A DNA stretch of 64,000 bases from Nitrospirales bacterium (GTDB lineage: Bacteria; Nitrospirota; Nitrospiria; Nitrospirales; UBA8639). The notes beneath the pieces are model-generated. The model was not told the DNA's origin, made no database searches, and saw nothing but the letters and a program-made list of their open reading frames with translations. The DNA lies in contig JAJDBM010000007.1 in the NCBI GenBank assembly GCA_029261355.1, positions 25,870-89,869 of the forward strand. Reading direction: 5' to 3'. The position numbers and the translations under genes were made by a program. This document shows, in pieces, positions 29,601 to 37,324 of this stretch (within the stretch, counting starts at the first letter, position 1; every line of letters starts with the position of its first letter).

Positions 29601-29903
29601 AAGAAGTTGCCGACAGACCAGATCAGACACGAGTTCACATGAAAGAGACGATTCTTGCCCAACAGTGTGAACCTGTTCGTCATACAAACGAAGAGCCAGT
29701 TGATGAAACGTGAGGAAATGCACATCAAAAAGTGCCAACCCATGATCCACACAAAGGAGCCATTGTGCGCGCTGACGAAGTATCTCTGAAGGAACGACAA
29801 TCGCGAGAGGAGTAAAAGGGTCAGCAGATTTCAGCTCTTGAATCTCTTTCACAAGAGACGACTCTAAAACAGGCTGAAATGGCCCGGAGACAAGGTGGAA
29901 CAT
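26649..29903 (-). CDS. addB: AddB-like PD-(D/E)XK nuclease subunit
   Basis: 1084 residues, the partner of the AddA-like protein. The C-terminal nuclease has GRLDRVDGNRETGDFRIIDY followed by Lys. Conserved Cys residues surround it: one in GYARCPFQYYA and three in QYCESCSLESACRRF, the layout of the AddB/Cas4-type iron-sulfur staple. The N-terminal domain keeps the general helicase-like fold but has no Walker A Gly-Lys-Ser/Thr; the usual P-loop position reads LVSGPFQPVLESS. It may therefore be an inactive helicase that scans DNA for Chi-like sites, as in AddB. No clear ribosome site precedes the ATG. Confidence 0.85.
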   Translation of the reverse strand: MFHLVSGPFQPVLESSLVKEIQELKSADPFTPLAIVVPSEILRQRAQWLLCVDHGLALFDVHFLTFHQLALRLYDEQVHTVGQESSLSCELVSDLVCRQLLREILGRDIPAFKSLSRLRESPGLCAALWATIRDLNEAMIDPTAVLLGLDEGVFGEDPQGSLRTLLSLQVRMQEEMKMLQIGNAEDLAQMVIPWVMDSHYLARLSHVCYYGFYDLSQVQLSLFDAVTQKIAVTAYVPLIDDPAFAFAQRFHDRYLSSGLAVKQPVVSSGETEYSSSMTHQPSIKMMNAVGVEDELTIVCKEIGNLVELHGYNFDEIGVVARVLEPYQPWVRRAFDQHRIPFTSSAVMPMIHEPVIKVLLQLGGLVSNRFSRKDIFDVLKSPYFRMDRLTDRPDLVQPDLWEKRVHQFGITRGEEQWGRLSVLLHSDHEASSGWGRGHRKSARQQVSAESMQLFDRCIHALMADCRALPTSGCIEQLSEAFLSLIRSYLLVPGLETEEAHDEQTSLQIDPGSSHEMVIAEGIQSLCSLLKQLYVLHDTMTWDEWMDLLRNLVEEVSLPLEPGPHRGIRVLDAMTARGLPFRALFVLGLNEKVFPRFIREDAFLRDIHRRVLAETLGYKIDEKLSGYDEEQLLFSLIRQAAKDRLYLSYQRAEETGRLLAPSSFLREFNRESMQADVAPVFSLPRRFSDRLDDSLFRDSLLTGEEFGLKLILRGMNPSILLEHLGRESSIFQQGWNALECLERDTRELGECDGILGSLDSYWQSLISKGISPTALEGYARCPFQYYASHVLGIPTARNQMTDELSPSVVGMLCHAVLHQVYIRLIHVGWPQGQITSQGLESMIASTLDDACAEYMYEHAIGYRVLWDLLRDKVKTLVIAEIEASREEYLRSGFRPVAVEVDATGQMELPGVFSDVKIYGRLDRVDGNRETGDFRIIDYKLKMSAKMKSEERDLLVSGIRGTFLQPPVYSLMSEFRVQTEEGDVHNPLYPERVEFVYLAPHRSDMVRRSVFTRATWEASAGQQLRKTMGDLLLGMKNGQHYILPGQYCESCSLESACRRFHEPTMSRSYRSLPAKQLRAMRRQVPND

Positions 29904-30109
29904 GTGTAATCAATGGAAAAGTTAGAAGATTAGAAGAAGAGATAATACTGGGAAGCAGGGTATTTGGAAAGGAGAATTTTGAATGGTATACCCTGAGGTG
30001 CAAGGACAAAAAGAAAAAGCCTCAGATATCAGTTCAGTTTACGAGACGGTGCGTAGGTGAAGGAGAGTGCCAATAATACTTAAACCTTAAATATGAACAA
30101 CAAAATCAA

Positions 30110-30307
30110 TTAACCAGTCTCCGGCCCAACCAGTTCTCCATTACAATCATTGCAAATCCAGGCGCCATCATTATACTTCATGGGATCACCGCAAAAGGAA
30201 CATTCAGGAGCAGGTCCCGTCTCAATAACAGGAAGAATGGGGATTTCAAAGTCATCATCATCTTCATCCATCCCAAATGGTCGAGTACCTTCGGTATGTG
30301 TATCCAT
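30110..30307 (-). CDS. Small acidic zinc-ribbon protein
   Basis: 65 residues. The N-terminus is strongly acidic (DEDDDDFEIPIL), and the C-terminus has CSFCGDPMKY and CNDCNGE knuckles that should bind zinc. It begins 3 bases after the stop of the thioredoxin-like gene, an operon arrangement. Function is not known. Confidence 0.7.
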   Translation of the reverse strand: MDTHTEGTRPFGMDEDDDDFEIPILPVIETGPAPECSFCGDPMKYNDGAWICNDCNGELVGPETG

Positions 30308-30310
30308 AGG

Positions 30311-30580
30311 CTATGATGTTTCTTTCGGTTTCATTTTAGCTGCTAACGCTTTCTCTGCCGCTTGTCGAGTAGGAACGCCAATAAACGTCAGCTTCCCGTT
30401 AATGATGGTCGCTGGCGTGGCACGAATGGAATGTCGATTCGCTAATTCTTGACCATTTTCTGTCCCTACATCAATTTCTCGATAGGTAAAGCTATATTTA
30501 ACTTTCATGCCTTTCCACAGTGTTTTTGCCGAGGGGCATGCTCCACATGATTTTGATACGAGTAATGTAACGTTGGCCAT
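30311..30580 (-). CDS. Thioredoxin-like small redox protein
   Basis: 89 residues in a glutaredoxin/thioredoxin fold. The active site is CGAC (in SKSCGACPSAKTL) near residue 12, followed by a beta strand (FTYREIDVGT) and the cis-Pro region (IRATPATIINGKLTFIGVPT). It resembles NrdH/glutaredoxin-like thiol oxidoreductases and TlpA-free minimal thioredoxins. GAGGAGGACG lies upstream of the ATG. It is in an operon with the acidic zinc-ribbon gene, which may be its client or be coregulated by redox state. Confidence 0.8.
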   Translation of the reverse strand: MANVTLLVSKSCGACPSAKTLWKGMKVKYSFTYREIDVGTENGQELANRHSIRATPATIINGKLTFIGVPTRQAAEKALAAKMKPKETS

Positions 30581-30689
30581 AAAAATACGTCCTCCTCAGA
30601 ATGCTAATGAATAGCTCATGTTAGCACTAGAGAAAAAGTGGCCGCAAGGAGGAGGAACACTTTGCCATGCTCCTCCTCTCGGCTCTACA

Positions 30690-31244
30690 TCAAAAGCCTG
30701 AGGCCTTACTCTTAGAATGATCATGAAGATCATCTGCACGTAATGGCCTTTGAGAATTGGACATATTCGAAAGGGAACCAACCTTCTGCCTCACATCTAA
30801 TGTCAGCAAGTAAGGCGCGACAAACCCCTTATATTCTTTCTTTCGTTCGCTTGGCAAGTCTTTCCATCCAGTAATTTTCCCTCTACACCCCTCAGCACCA
30901 CACATGCACATTTCTGGAAAATGATCAATACTATAATTCCTCATCGCATAATCAAATGTAGCTTCTTCATTCACACTGATGTCCTTCATAGCCACAAAAT
31001 CATGAGCTCCGGTTGCATTGACCTTTATGCCGCAATTTGGCTCGCAGCAATGATTGACCTTACTGATTAATCCATCGTGCAGAACATGTGTATGTTCAGC
31101 TATCTGGGATGCATGAGAGTGATTGGCAGGCAGGAACTCCTTAATCACACCGACCATAACGATATCACCAACTTTAAAGGCTTTGGTCGCATAAATACCT
31201 TCTCCTTTTTGAGAAGTCCCTCTCAATTCATATCCAATTGACAT
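30690..31244 (-). CDS. SET-domain protein (putative lysine methyltransferase)
   Basis: 184 residues containing one SET domain. The key pseudoknot motifs are NHCCEPNC (the NHSCxPN equivalent) at about residues 64-71 and EATFDYAM (the cofactor and catalytic Tyr region). A post-SET-like Cys cluster, CMCGAEGCRG, follows. The expected reaction is S-adenosylmethionine-dependent lysine methylation of proteins. AAGGAG lies 6 bases before the ATG. The window also encodes a Lys-rich histone-like protein at about 3.7-4.6 kb, a candidate substrate by analogy with chlamydial SET/Hc1 pairs; that link is inference. Confidence 0.85.
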   Translation of the reverse strand: MSIGYELRGTSQKGEGIYATKAFKVGDIVMVGVIKEFLPANHSHASQIAEHTHVLHDGLISKVNHCCEPNCGIKVNATGAHDFVAMKDISVNEEATFDYAMRNYSIDHFPEMCMCGAEGCRGKITGWKDLPSERKKEYKGFVAPYLLTLDVRQKVGSLSNMSNSQRPLRADDLHDHSKSKASGF

Positions 31245-31390
31245 CTAGCACTCCTTAAAACCTAATAGTGTGTTTTTTATCTATCCACCATGAACAAACA
31301 ACGGATCTCACCCTACCTTAGGCTGTAGAGATGACCAGAAAACCGGTCATGCATGCACGCACAACCACTTCACAATAAAACGATAGCTCC

Positions 31391-33352
31391 TTATGCATTC
31401 AGTATCTGCACCTTTTCGGTGTACCGCAGAACAGTCCACACAAAAGCGGAATGGCTCCACGTCAAAGGCGATACGCAAAGCGGTGAACCATTGACAGGGT
31501 GGACCTGTTCGGCAAGTACACCGGAAGGAAGAGCATTTTTCCCACACCATTCAAAATATGGAAGAGTGGCTTGAAGCTGCTGCGGAGTCTCAGCTTGATC
31601 GATAAAATATTCTGCGAGCCACAGGGTCGAAATAAACCATGGATTTCCAGGAATGTCATTGGGGCTATCCTCTGCACGCTGATAGACGTCACCCTGGTAT
31701 CTGGCGCACCCTTCAACAGCAGTATTCAACCAGAGCTGATTGCGTACAGCATTGGCAGTTTCAAGCATACACAAATCGTTCGGATCAAAAACCCCAAGAG
31801 TGGCCAAACTTAAAAGACTGACATCAATGACTTCATCGAGTTGATATCCTTCTTCTGTTCGGGAGCCTGAACGGGCAAATCGCTTCAGCCCGTCATGGTA
31901 AAGGTGAAGACGAATCCCTCTCGTCATTTCCTCAGCCACCAAGTCATACTTGCTTGCGAGAGAAACATCATGAAAGAGTTTTGCAAAATTCGCAGCGGCC
32001 CGGAGTCCAGCGATCACCGATGCCACAGTATAGGCATGGAGAGCATACCGTTCTTCCCATAAATCATAGGAAGGCAACGGTAGCAATGTCTTAGGATCAC
32101 GATAGCTAACTAAAAAGTCCGCTGATTTTTTAATAAGGGAATTGTAGAGTGGTCGAATAAACTCGACGTCCTTCAAACTCTGGTAATGTAGCCAAAGCGC
32201 CCATAGAGTCAACGCGGTTGAATCTTCTTGGATGGGAAGGACCTCTTTACCATCGACTAACCATGAATGCCAATTACTGGCCAGGGATCCATCCGGATTA
32301 TAATGCTGGAACAAATACCCTTCCTCGGATAACACGCGGGCGCAATAGTCAAAATATTTCATACACACGTGCGAATACCCTGCCTTAGCTAAAGCAGCGG
32401 CAACAAAAGCACCATCCCGTCCCCACATATACGAATACGTATCTTTTCCAAAACGAACAATATCCGAATCATTCGCGGCTATAATCGCGCCATGATTATC
32501 AATTTGTGTCCGTAAGACAAGTAGGCTTCGGTGAAAAATATCAGTCACGGATTTGGGAAGATCCCGGAGTGGGAGTGAGTCTTTAGGCACCCAAGTTTTC
32601 CAGTATTTAGACGAGCGCTTGAGTAGTTCCTCCGGCATAATGCGATGGACTTCCAAATTGAGCTTGGTGACTTCTGAGTAAGTCGTACCCGCTACAATCC
32701 AATAATAGGCAATTGTGGTTCCTTGAGGAGGCAATTCCATCCAAATACCTATGGTTGAATGAGGTGAACCCCATGCAGAGGCCTCCCCGCTCAGTTCTCC
32801 GTTCTCTAGCTCTTTCAGTATCGCCAAACTGCCTGAAGTCTCTCTTTTTCCGCAGGCAAAATGAGTCACACCCCATTGATCATGCGCCCAACAACTAATC
32901 AGAAAATATCGGTGCATTTTATAATGAATGATCGAACAGCTCCGTGGATCAAAATAGGCCGTACCTCCAATGTCATTCCCATACAGAAAAAAATCATGGC
33001 TAAAAAAGAGCCGAACCTGTCTGGCCTCAGACTTAAGATTGCGTACCTCAATTTTCTTGACGTAGATATTCAAATCGAAATCCACCACATCCGAGCATCG
33101 GAGTTCCAATCCTAATGCCGAATTCTTGAGAAAGACCTCTGTGACAAGACTCTTATTCTCATACCGTAAATCTTTCTCCCATTCCGGCCCCATCCATGAA
33201 TACAGTCCATCCACCCACACACCAAAGAGGAAAGGATGTCCACTAGAATGATTCTCCTGCCCGATAAACGGAAAGTAGATGTCTCGGATTTGATAATCCG
33301 AATCGAAATTTATTAGGAAAGCCCCGTTACTGACGGGGATATCTCTAGGCAT
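31391..33352 (-). CDS. Glycoside hydrolase family 15 (glucoamylase/trehalase-like)
   Basis: 653 residues, the full GH15 layout: an N-terminal beta-sandwich (about 1-240), a linker, then an (alpha/alpha)6 barrel. The barrel has YSYMWGRDGAFVAAALAKAG, the general-acid region LPSYDLWEERYALH, and the general-base region GVLAEQVHPVNGSPLCVSP followed by LTWSHSAF. It should hydrolyse alpha-glucosidic bonds in glucans, isomaltodextrins or trehalose. No signal peptide is present, so the substrate is probably intracellular (glycogen or trehalose). A palindromic motif lies 122 bases upstream of the start. AAAGGACC precedes the ATG. Confidence 0.93.
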   Translation of the reverse strand: MPRDIPVSNGAFLINFDSDYQIRDIYFPFIGQENHSSGHPFLFGVWVDGLYSWMGPEWEKDLRYENKSLVTEVFLKNSALGLELRCSDVVDFDLNIYVKKIEVRNLKSEARQVRLFFSHDFFLYGNDIGGTAYFDPRSCSIIHYKMHRYFLISCWAHDQWGVTHFACGKRETSGSLAILKELENGELSGEASAWGSPHSTIGIWMELPPQGTTIAYYWIVAGTTYSEVTKLNLEVHRIMPEELLKRSSKYWKTWVPKDSLPLRDLPKSVTDIFHRSLLVLRTQIDNHGAIIAANDSDIVRFGKDTYSYMWGRDGAFVAAALAKAGYSHVCMKYFDYCARVLSEEGYLFQHYNPDGSLASNWHSWLVDGKEVLPIQEDSTALTLWALWLHYQSLKDVEFIRPLYNSLIKKSADFLVSYRDPKTLLPLPSYDLWEERYALHAYTVASVIAGLRAAANFAKLFHDVSLASKYDLVAEEMTRGIRLHLYHDGLKRFARSGSRTEEGYQLDEVIDVSLLSLATLGVFDPNDLCMLETANAVRNQLWLNTAVEGCARYQGDVYQRAEDSPNDIPGNPWFISTLWLAEYFIDQAETPQQLQATLPYFEWCGKNALPSGVLAEQVHPVNGSPLCVSPLTWSHSAFVWTVLRYTEKVQILNA

Positions 33353-33909
33353 AGGGTCCTTTCATCAAACTCCTTATTGATTAAGAATTGACACCACACG
33401 TCTTCGTAGACAAGAAGAGAGTAGACATCATGAGGCCAATTTTATAATTCTAAACCTCCGAACCAACCAAGTCTGAGCAATATTGCTCAAGCTGGAAAAA
33501 CGGACCAGGCAATCGGCTGCCCTGGCTTCCCTCACCAAGATCAGCAGCAATAGGAAAACCTAGAAGACTGTTCAAGATCAGTAATCGTCACGAGAAGGTG
33601 CCTAGGACACGGAAGAACCAAGTCTTTGTAGCTCCAACCCGATAACCTCGTTGAAACAATGAGAGATCTTTACCAAGTATCTCTATTGCCAGCGTCCTAG
33701 TGAGTCAGATGTTTCGATTCTGTAAGGAGAAATTTTAGCTAGGACACGGTAGAGTTATGGTGATCGTGCACATGAAGTCATTTCTTAGATCATAGTTCAT
33801 AACCGTAGGAAACATGGTCACGACAGTTGTCCCAGTTAACGAAAAGGATTGGAAGATTTGAACGAATTCAACGGAACCTGAGGAAACCAGACTAACATTG
33901 GACAGGCCC
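33353..33909. other. 557-base intergenic region
   Basis: Apart from the 16-bp palindrome at 33474-33489 and its flanking stretch similar to 36002-36060, I see no coding frame or RNA gene. It lies between the GH15 gene (transcribed away) and the end of the first Crp/Fnr gene. Confidence 0.5.
33474..33489. promoter_or_regulatory. 16-bp perfect palindrome TGAGCAATATTGCTCA (site 1)
   Basis: A perfect dyad with TGAGC-N6-GCTCA spacing, the arm-spacer geometry of Crp-type sites. It is 122 bases upstream of the GH15 start (minus strand). Close relatives lie at 36002 and 36571, within an interval that encodes two Crp/Fnr-family regulators. Confidence 0.55.
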
Positions 33910-34563
33910 TTAGTCGTGAAGCACGACATTGAGGAGGGAACGGTGCACGTGTAATCCGTCGTTGTACTCAATGAATCCCAGCTTGCGGAATTTTCTCATG
34001 AAGAAACCGACGCGGGAGCGCGTGGTGCCAATCATCTCGGCCAGCCGTTCCTGACTGATCTTCGCAATAACTGGCTCCGGCTCGCCTTCTTTCCCAAACT
34101 GTGCCAGTAACAATAGCACCCGTGCGAGCCGCTTCTCGGCAGAATTAAAGAGTTGATCAACTAAGTCTTCCTGTATGCGTTTGTTGCGAACAAGAAGATA
34201 TTCAAGAAACAACGACGAGAAGGTGGGTTCGTCTCGGAGGACCAGGAGCATCGCCTGTTTATCAATACGGACGATCTTCGCCACACCAAGCGTGGTCGCG
34301 GCCTCTAGGCGCGTAGCCTGACCAGTCAGGCAGGCTTCACCAAAAAACGCCGTGGCCTCCAAATTCGCCACGATGGCCTCTTTTCCCTGTTGAGATAATA
34401 CGGTGAGCGAGACTGTCCCAGCCTGAATATAATACACAGCATCCGCCGCATCCCCTTGTAAAAAAAGAATATGATCCTTTCGACACGACAAGATAGTTTT
34501 GCCCTTTCCGACTTGTGTCAGAAAAGTTTTGGAATTGAATGATGGGGGTCGCTTGGAGGACAT
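33910..34563 (-). CDS. Crp/Fnr family transcriptional regulator (copy 1)
   Basis: 217 residues: a cyclic-nucleotide-binding-like jelly roll (residues about 15-130; FLQGDAADAVYYIQAGTVSL, then EATAFFGEACLTGQ) and a Crp-type winged HTH (SQERLAEMIGTTRSRVGFFM). The PEKRL-like hinge reads FNSAEKRLARVLLLLAQFGK. It lacks the N-terminal Cys cluster of FNR, so oxygen sensing by iron-sulfur cluster is unlikely. It is a close paralog of the gene at 36674-37324, with near-identical HTH. It sits 32 bases downstream of a single-domain response regulator on the same strand. Confidence 0.93.
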   Translation of the reverse strand: MSSKRPPSFNSKTFLTQVGKGKTILSCRKDHILFLQGDAADAVYYIQAGTVSLTVLSQQGKEAIVANLEATAFFGEACLTGQATRLEAATTLGVAKIVRIDKQAMLLVLRDEPTFSSLFLEYLLVRNKRIQEDLVDQLFNSAEKRLARVLLLLAQFGKEGEPEPVIAKISQERLAEMIGTTRSRVGFFMRKFRKLGFIEYNDGLHVHRSLLNVVLHD

Positions 34564-34595
34564 GACTCGTCGTAAAGATGAATTGGATTGTGGCT

Positions 34596-35009
34596 TTACA
34601 AGACGGCAACGTCGGATCGGACATCACCTGATCGTAAAACATTGTTCCCACTGAAGAGTTCAGTCAGAATTGCGTGGAAATCCTCGCAGTCAAAGGGTTT
34701 GTACAGACAGGCCCGCGCTCCGGCCTCGATCGCCTCGGCCGCCACCAGACCATCGGTCTGGCCTGTGATCATCACGACCGGTAATGAATAATACTCTTGG
34801 ATGTGCCCTAAAACCGTCAGACCGTTTACTCCAGGCATCATATAATCGAGCAAAACGGCGTCATAGTGTGTTTGTGTGAGCTTGGTCATCGCTACCTCAC
34901 CATTCTCCGCAATGTCGCTCGAATATCCATACGTTTCCAAAAGAATGTGGAGCAAAGTGCGCAAACTGGCGTCATCATCGACGACGAGGAGGTGTTTTTT
35001 GGCCATCAT
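34596..35009 (-). CDS. Single-domain response regulator (CheY-like)
   Basis: 137 residues, one receiver domain: the acidic pair in LLVVDDDASLRTLL, the phospho-acceptor Asp in VLLDYMMPGVNG, a Thr in VVMITGQTDG and the Lys in CLYKPFDCEDF. No output domain, so it probably acts through protein contacts or a phosphorelay. AAGGAG lies upstream. It directly precedes the Crp/Fnr copy 1 gene and may be cotranscribed with it. GC content seems higher than that of neighbouring genes. Confidence 0.9.
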   Translation of the reverse strand: MMAKKHLLVVDDDASLRTLLHILLETYGYSSDIAENGEVAMTKLTQTHYDAVLLDYMMPGVNGLTVLGHIQEYYSLPVVMITGQTDGLVAAEAIEAGARACLYKPFDCEDFHAILTELFSGNNVLRSGDVRSDVAVL

Positions 35010-35156
35010 CCTGATGCAATCTCCTTATAGGTCGTTTCCAAAACCTTTAGTGTTCTCATTTAGCGTGGGACCATTCTTTATCGACTTGATGCCGAGGATT
35101 CGACAAGGCCGTCCAGGACGATTGGACGTTCACCATAATGCCCAACTCCTCGCCAG

Positions 35157-35360
35157 TCAGAGAGACGACCTCCACTCGCCTTGACCTAAAGAATAAACTC
35201 GACCCTCTTCAATCAATCTTTTTCGGTCCTCGCTAATTTGTTTGCAGAGTTGAAGGTTTTCCTGTTGCATATTTCTAACCTCACGAACAAGCTGTCTGTT
35301 TTTTTTGCGGATATCAATAAGCTCTTGTTCCAGCTGGTCGACATATAACAGAGTGGTCAT
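35157..35360 (-). CDS. Small coiled-coil protein
   Basis: 67 residues from ATG 35360, which has an AAGGAGGAGC site. It consists almost wholly of one heptad-patterned helix (LEQELIDIRKKNRQLVREVR, NMQQENLQLCKQISEDRK). It resembles the leucine-zipper-like half of small regulatory partner proteins but has no recognised family. It sits between the CheY-like gene and a CxxC protein gene on the same strand; the context suggests a role in that regulatory cluster. Confidence 0.65.
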   Translation of the reverse strand: MTTLLYVDQLEQELIDIRKKNRQLVREVRNMQQENLQLCKQISEDRKRLIEEGRVYSLGQGEWRSSL

Positions 35361-35435
35361 GATAGCTCCTCCTTGAGCATACACCTCTATTGGAGAAAAA
35401 TACCTCCAACACAATTGAGGTTCGGCTGTGCCTCC

Positions 35436-35738
35436 CTATCTCCCCGTTGGTGAAGATATCAGGGGAACTGGGAATCGCTGTCGGGGACTCCCTGTGAAAA
35501 CTAACTCAGGATTCGAAGTTCGATGTTGAAGAATCAGGGGATCAATAAGTTCTCCACACTGGAAACACCGAAGGGCCCAAAACCCATTTTCATCATTGCT
35601 GTCAAGTATATCCATGCAAAATACTCGAACAAGCAACCCCTGACATCTGAGACATGAGGAAGACGAATCAAGAACATGTGAATAAACGGAATTAGACCAG
35701 GTACAAACTTTGTTCTTTTGGTTAGTAGTACTTCTCAT
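35436..35738 (-). CDS. Small zinc-ribbon-like protein, CLRC...CFQCG type
   Basis: 100 residues. CLRCQG and CFQCGELIDPLILQHR form the same knuckle pair as the proteins at 19793-19996 and 41869-42093. The phrase GEL-ID-LIL-HR is shared with the third copy. The N-terminal 30 residues and the C-terminal RQRFPVPL tail are extra. AAGGAGG lies 5 bases before the ATG. The family function is not known. A palindrome of the TGATCAATATTGCTCA type is 264 bases upstream. Confidence 0.7.
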   Translation of the reverse strand: MRSTTNQKNKVCTWSNSVYSHVLDSSSSCLRCQGLLVRVFCMDILDSNDENGFWALRCFQCGELIDPLILQHRTSNPELVFTGSPRQRFPVPLISSPTGR

Positions 35739-36299
35739 TGTGCCTCCTTACTGATTAGGATTACCTGAGGGAGCTGCGTCACTTATGCAAATCAATTGAG
35801 GTTCCATGATTCAGACCCTATGAACGTGTTCAGTAGAGATCTCACGTTTAATATATTCATTTCCATTTGGGTTGATCAGCATGTATCCATTTCTCTTTAC
35901 CGTGAGAGATCTCGTGATTGCTTCGAGTTCGACTCGATCGATATTTATCATGTCCTATATACAAATAATTGGTCATTATGGCTGAAAGACAGCTAGTCGT
36001 CTGATCAATATTGCTCAGATTGGAAGAGTTAATTTGACAGGTAATTGACTGCCACCGCGAGAAACTGTCAATTAAAAATTTATTGCCGGTTTCATGGATT
36101 GAAAAGCGCAACCGCACGGTGCCAGTCATGCCGAACCTGGAAAGAAATTTTTGGTTTCAAAATTATTGATGCACGATTCAGATTCGCTTGTTGCTAGGGA
36201 GCACCTTCTTCCTTAAATAACGGGTGAGCCGTTATAGTGATTGAATGGTATAGTCGGGTCCCATTTTATTAAGCAGGTTTAGAGAAAGTAAGTAGGGAA
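35739..36299. other. 561-base intergenic region with palindrome site 2
   Basis: The open frames that cross it (35796-35996 plus, 35857-36129 minus) overlap the palindrome, lack ribosome sites and read as random sequence. The region 36002-36060 shares an extended match with 33474-33535: a GGCAG-N-ATT-CCTG word followed by the CTGAGCAATATTG palindrome. Confidence 0.45.
36002..36017. promoter_or_regulatory. Palindromic motif TGATCAATATTGCTCA (site 2)
   Basis: Matches site 1 at 15 of 16 positions (one arm base differs) and keeps the central CAATATTG. It lies upstream of the CxxC protein gene ending at 35436, on the minus strand. Confidence 0.5.
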
Positions 36300-36485
36300 T
36301 CAGATCCAGGGATAGTCTCCCAGTCCCTTCACATTTGCCGATGGTTGAACGCAAGTCCGGCACAGGTATGGTCCAAAATTATTTACTGTAAAGAACGTTG
36401 CTAGATGGGTCGAGCCACACCGACAGCAACAGACCAGATCTATCTGGGTAGGATTTTTATAGGAACGGGCGACTCGGCAAGTCAT
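36300..36485 (-). CDS. Small Cys-rich protein with two CxxC pairs
   Basis: 61 residues; CCCRCGS near residue 19-25 and CRTC at 37-40 form a probable zinc ribbon. A GAGG site lies about 9 bases upstream of the ATG, and palindrome site 3 lies 86 bases upstream. It lacks the GE-ID-LI signature of the other small CxxC proteins, so it may be unrelated. Function unknown. Confidence 0.5.
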   Translation of the reverse strand: MTCRVARSYKNPTQIDLVCCCRCGSTHLATFFTVNNFGPYLCRTCVQPSANVKGLGDYPWI

Positions 36486-36570
36486 ACGATCAACCTCGGT
36501 CTTACTCAGGGGATAGAGGGCAGGAGCTTTAGCCTATCAGTTCAGTATAGAAGGATGGCAGCATGTCGTC

Positions 36571-36586
36571 TGGTCAATATTGCTCA
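36571..36586. promoter_or_regulatory. Palindromic motif TGGTCAATATTGCTCA (site 3)
   Basis: Keeps the CAATATTG centre and the right arm GCTCA; the left arm has two changes. All three copies are preceded by GTC and directed the same way. It is 86 bases upstream of the small Cys-rich gene. Confidence 0.5.
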
Positions 36587-36673
36587 ACACTGAGAAAAGA
36601 AATGGTGGCGCGATAAGAAGCGAACCTATATGGCCGAACACCATTCACCTACACGAGGAAAAGGATGGAGAAC

Positions 36674-37324
36674 CTAGTCGTGGAGAACGACATTGAGGAG
36701 AGAGCTGTGCACGTACAACCCATTGTGCGAATCGCCATCATATTCAATGAAGCCCAGTTTACGAAACTTATTCATGAAGAAACTGACGCGGGAGCGTGTG
36801 GTGCCGATCATCTCTGCGAGCGTTTCCTGACTAATCCTCTCAAGGACGGGCTCCGGCGCTCCTTCTTTCCCAAAATGAGCCATTAACAGCAACACTCGCG
36901 CAAGCCGCTTTTCTGCAGAATTAAAGAGTTGATCAACCAAGTCCTCTTGAATACGCATGTTACGGGACAGAAGATATGTCATAAACAGCGATGAAAGGGT
37001 GGGTTCGTCACGTAGCGCCTCGATCATCATCTGTTTGTCAATGCGGAAGAGCGTACAGTCTTCCATGGCAATCGCCGATGCCAGCCATACCCGTTGCCCG
37101 CCGAGGCATTCTTCTCCGAAAAATCCGGTCTGTTCCACAACGGCGATAATGGCTTCTTTGCCTTGTTTGGAGACCACAGAAAGCTTGACCTGTCCCTTCT
37201 GGATATAATATACGGCATCTGCCGTGTCTCCTTGAGAAAAGATAATTTGCTTCTGAAGGAAGGACAGACAGCTTTTGCCTTTGCCAACTTGAGTGAGAAA
37301 TGTCTGCGGATTAAATGGCTTCAT
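36674..37324 (-). CDS. Crp/Fnr family transcriptional regulator (copy 2)
   Basis: 216 residues with the same layout as the gene at 33910: jelly roll (IFSQGDTADAVYYIQKGQVK; QTGFFGEECLGGQRVWL) and winged HTH (ETLAEMIGTTRSRVSFFMNK). The recognition-helix residues TTRSRV are identical in both, so the two regulators may bind the same sites and compete or respond to different signals. No FNR-type Cys cluster. A cluster of three related palindromes lies within 3.2 kb. Confidence 0.93.
   Translation of the reverse strand: MKPFNPQTFLTQVGKGKSCLSFLQKQIIFSQGDTADAVYYIQKGQVKLSVVSKQGKEAIIAVVEQTGFFGEECLGGQRVWLASAIAMEDCTLFRIDKQMMIEALRDEPTLSSLFMTYLLSRNMRIQEDLVDQLFNSAEKRLARVLLLMAHFGKEGAPEPVLERISQETLAEMIGTTRSRVSFFMNKFRKLGFIEYDGDSHNGLYVHSSLLNVVLHD

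Noticed and set aside
29904..30109. Small plus-strand ORF upstream of the AddB-like gene
   Set aside because: Shadow overlapping the AddB-like start region with no ribosome site.
30646..30678. GGAGGAGGA...TCCTCCTC hairpin downstream of the SET gene
   Set aside because: Purine-rich stem with a 14-base loop and a T-run displaced by about 14 bases; weak as a terminator.
35796..35996. 66-codon plus-strand ORF in the gap upstream of the CxxC gene
   Set aside because: No ribosome site, random composition, and it ends beside the palindrome region.
35857..36129. 90-codon minus-strand ORF overlapping palindrome site 2
   Set aside because: No ribosome site; the reading frame runs through the palindrome and shows no family pattern.
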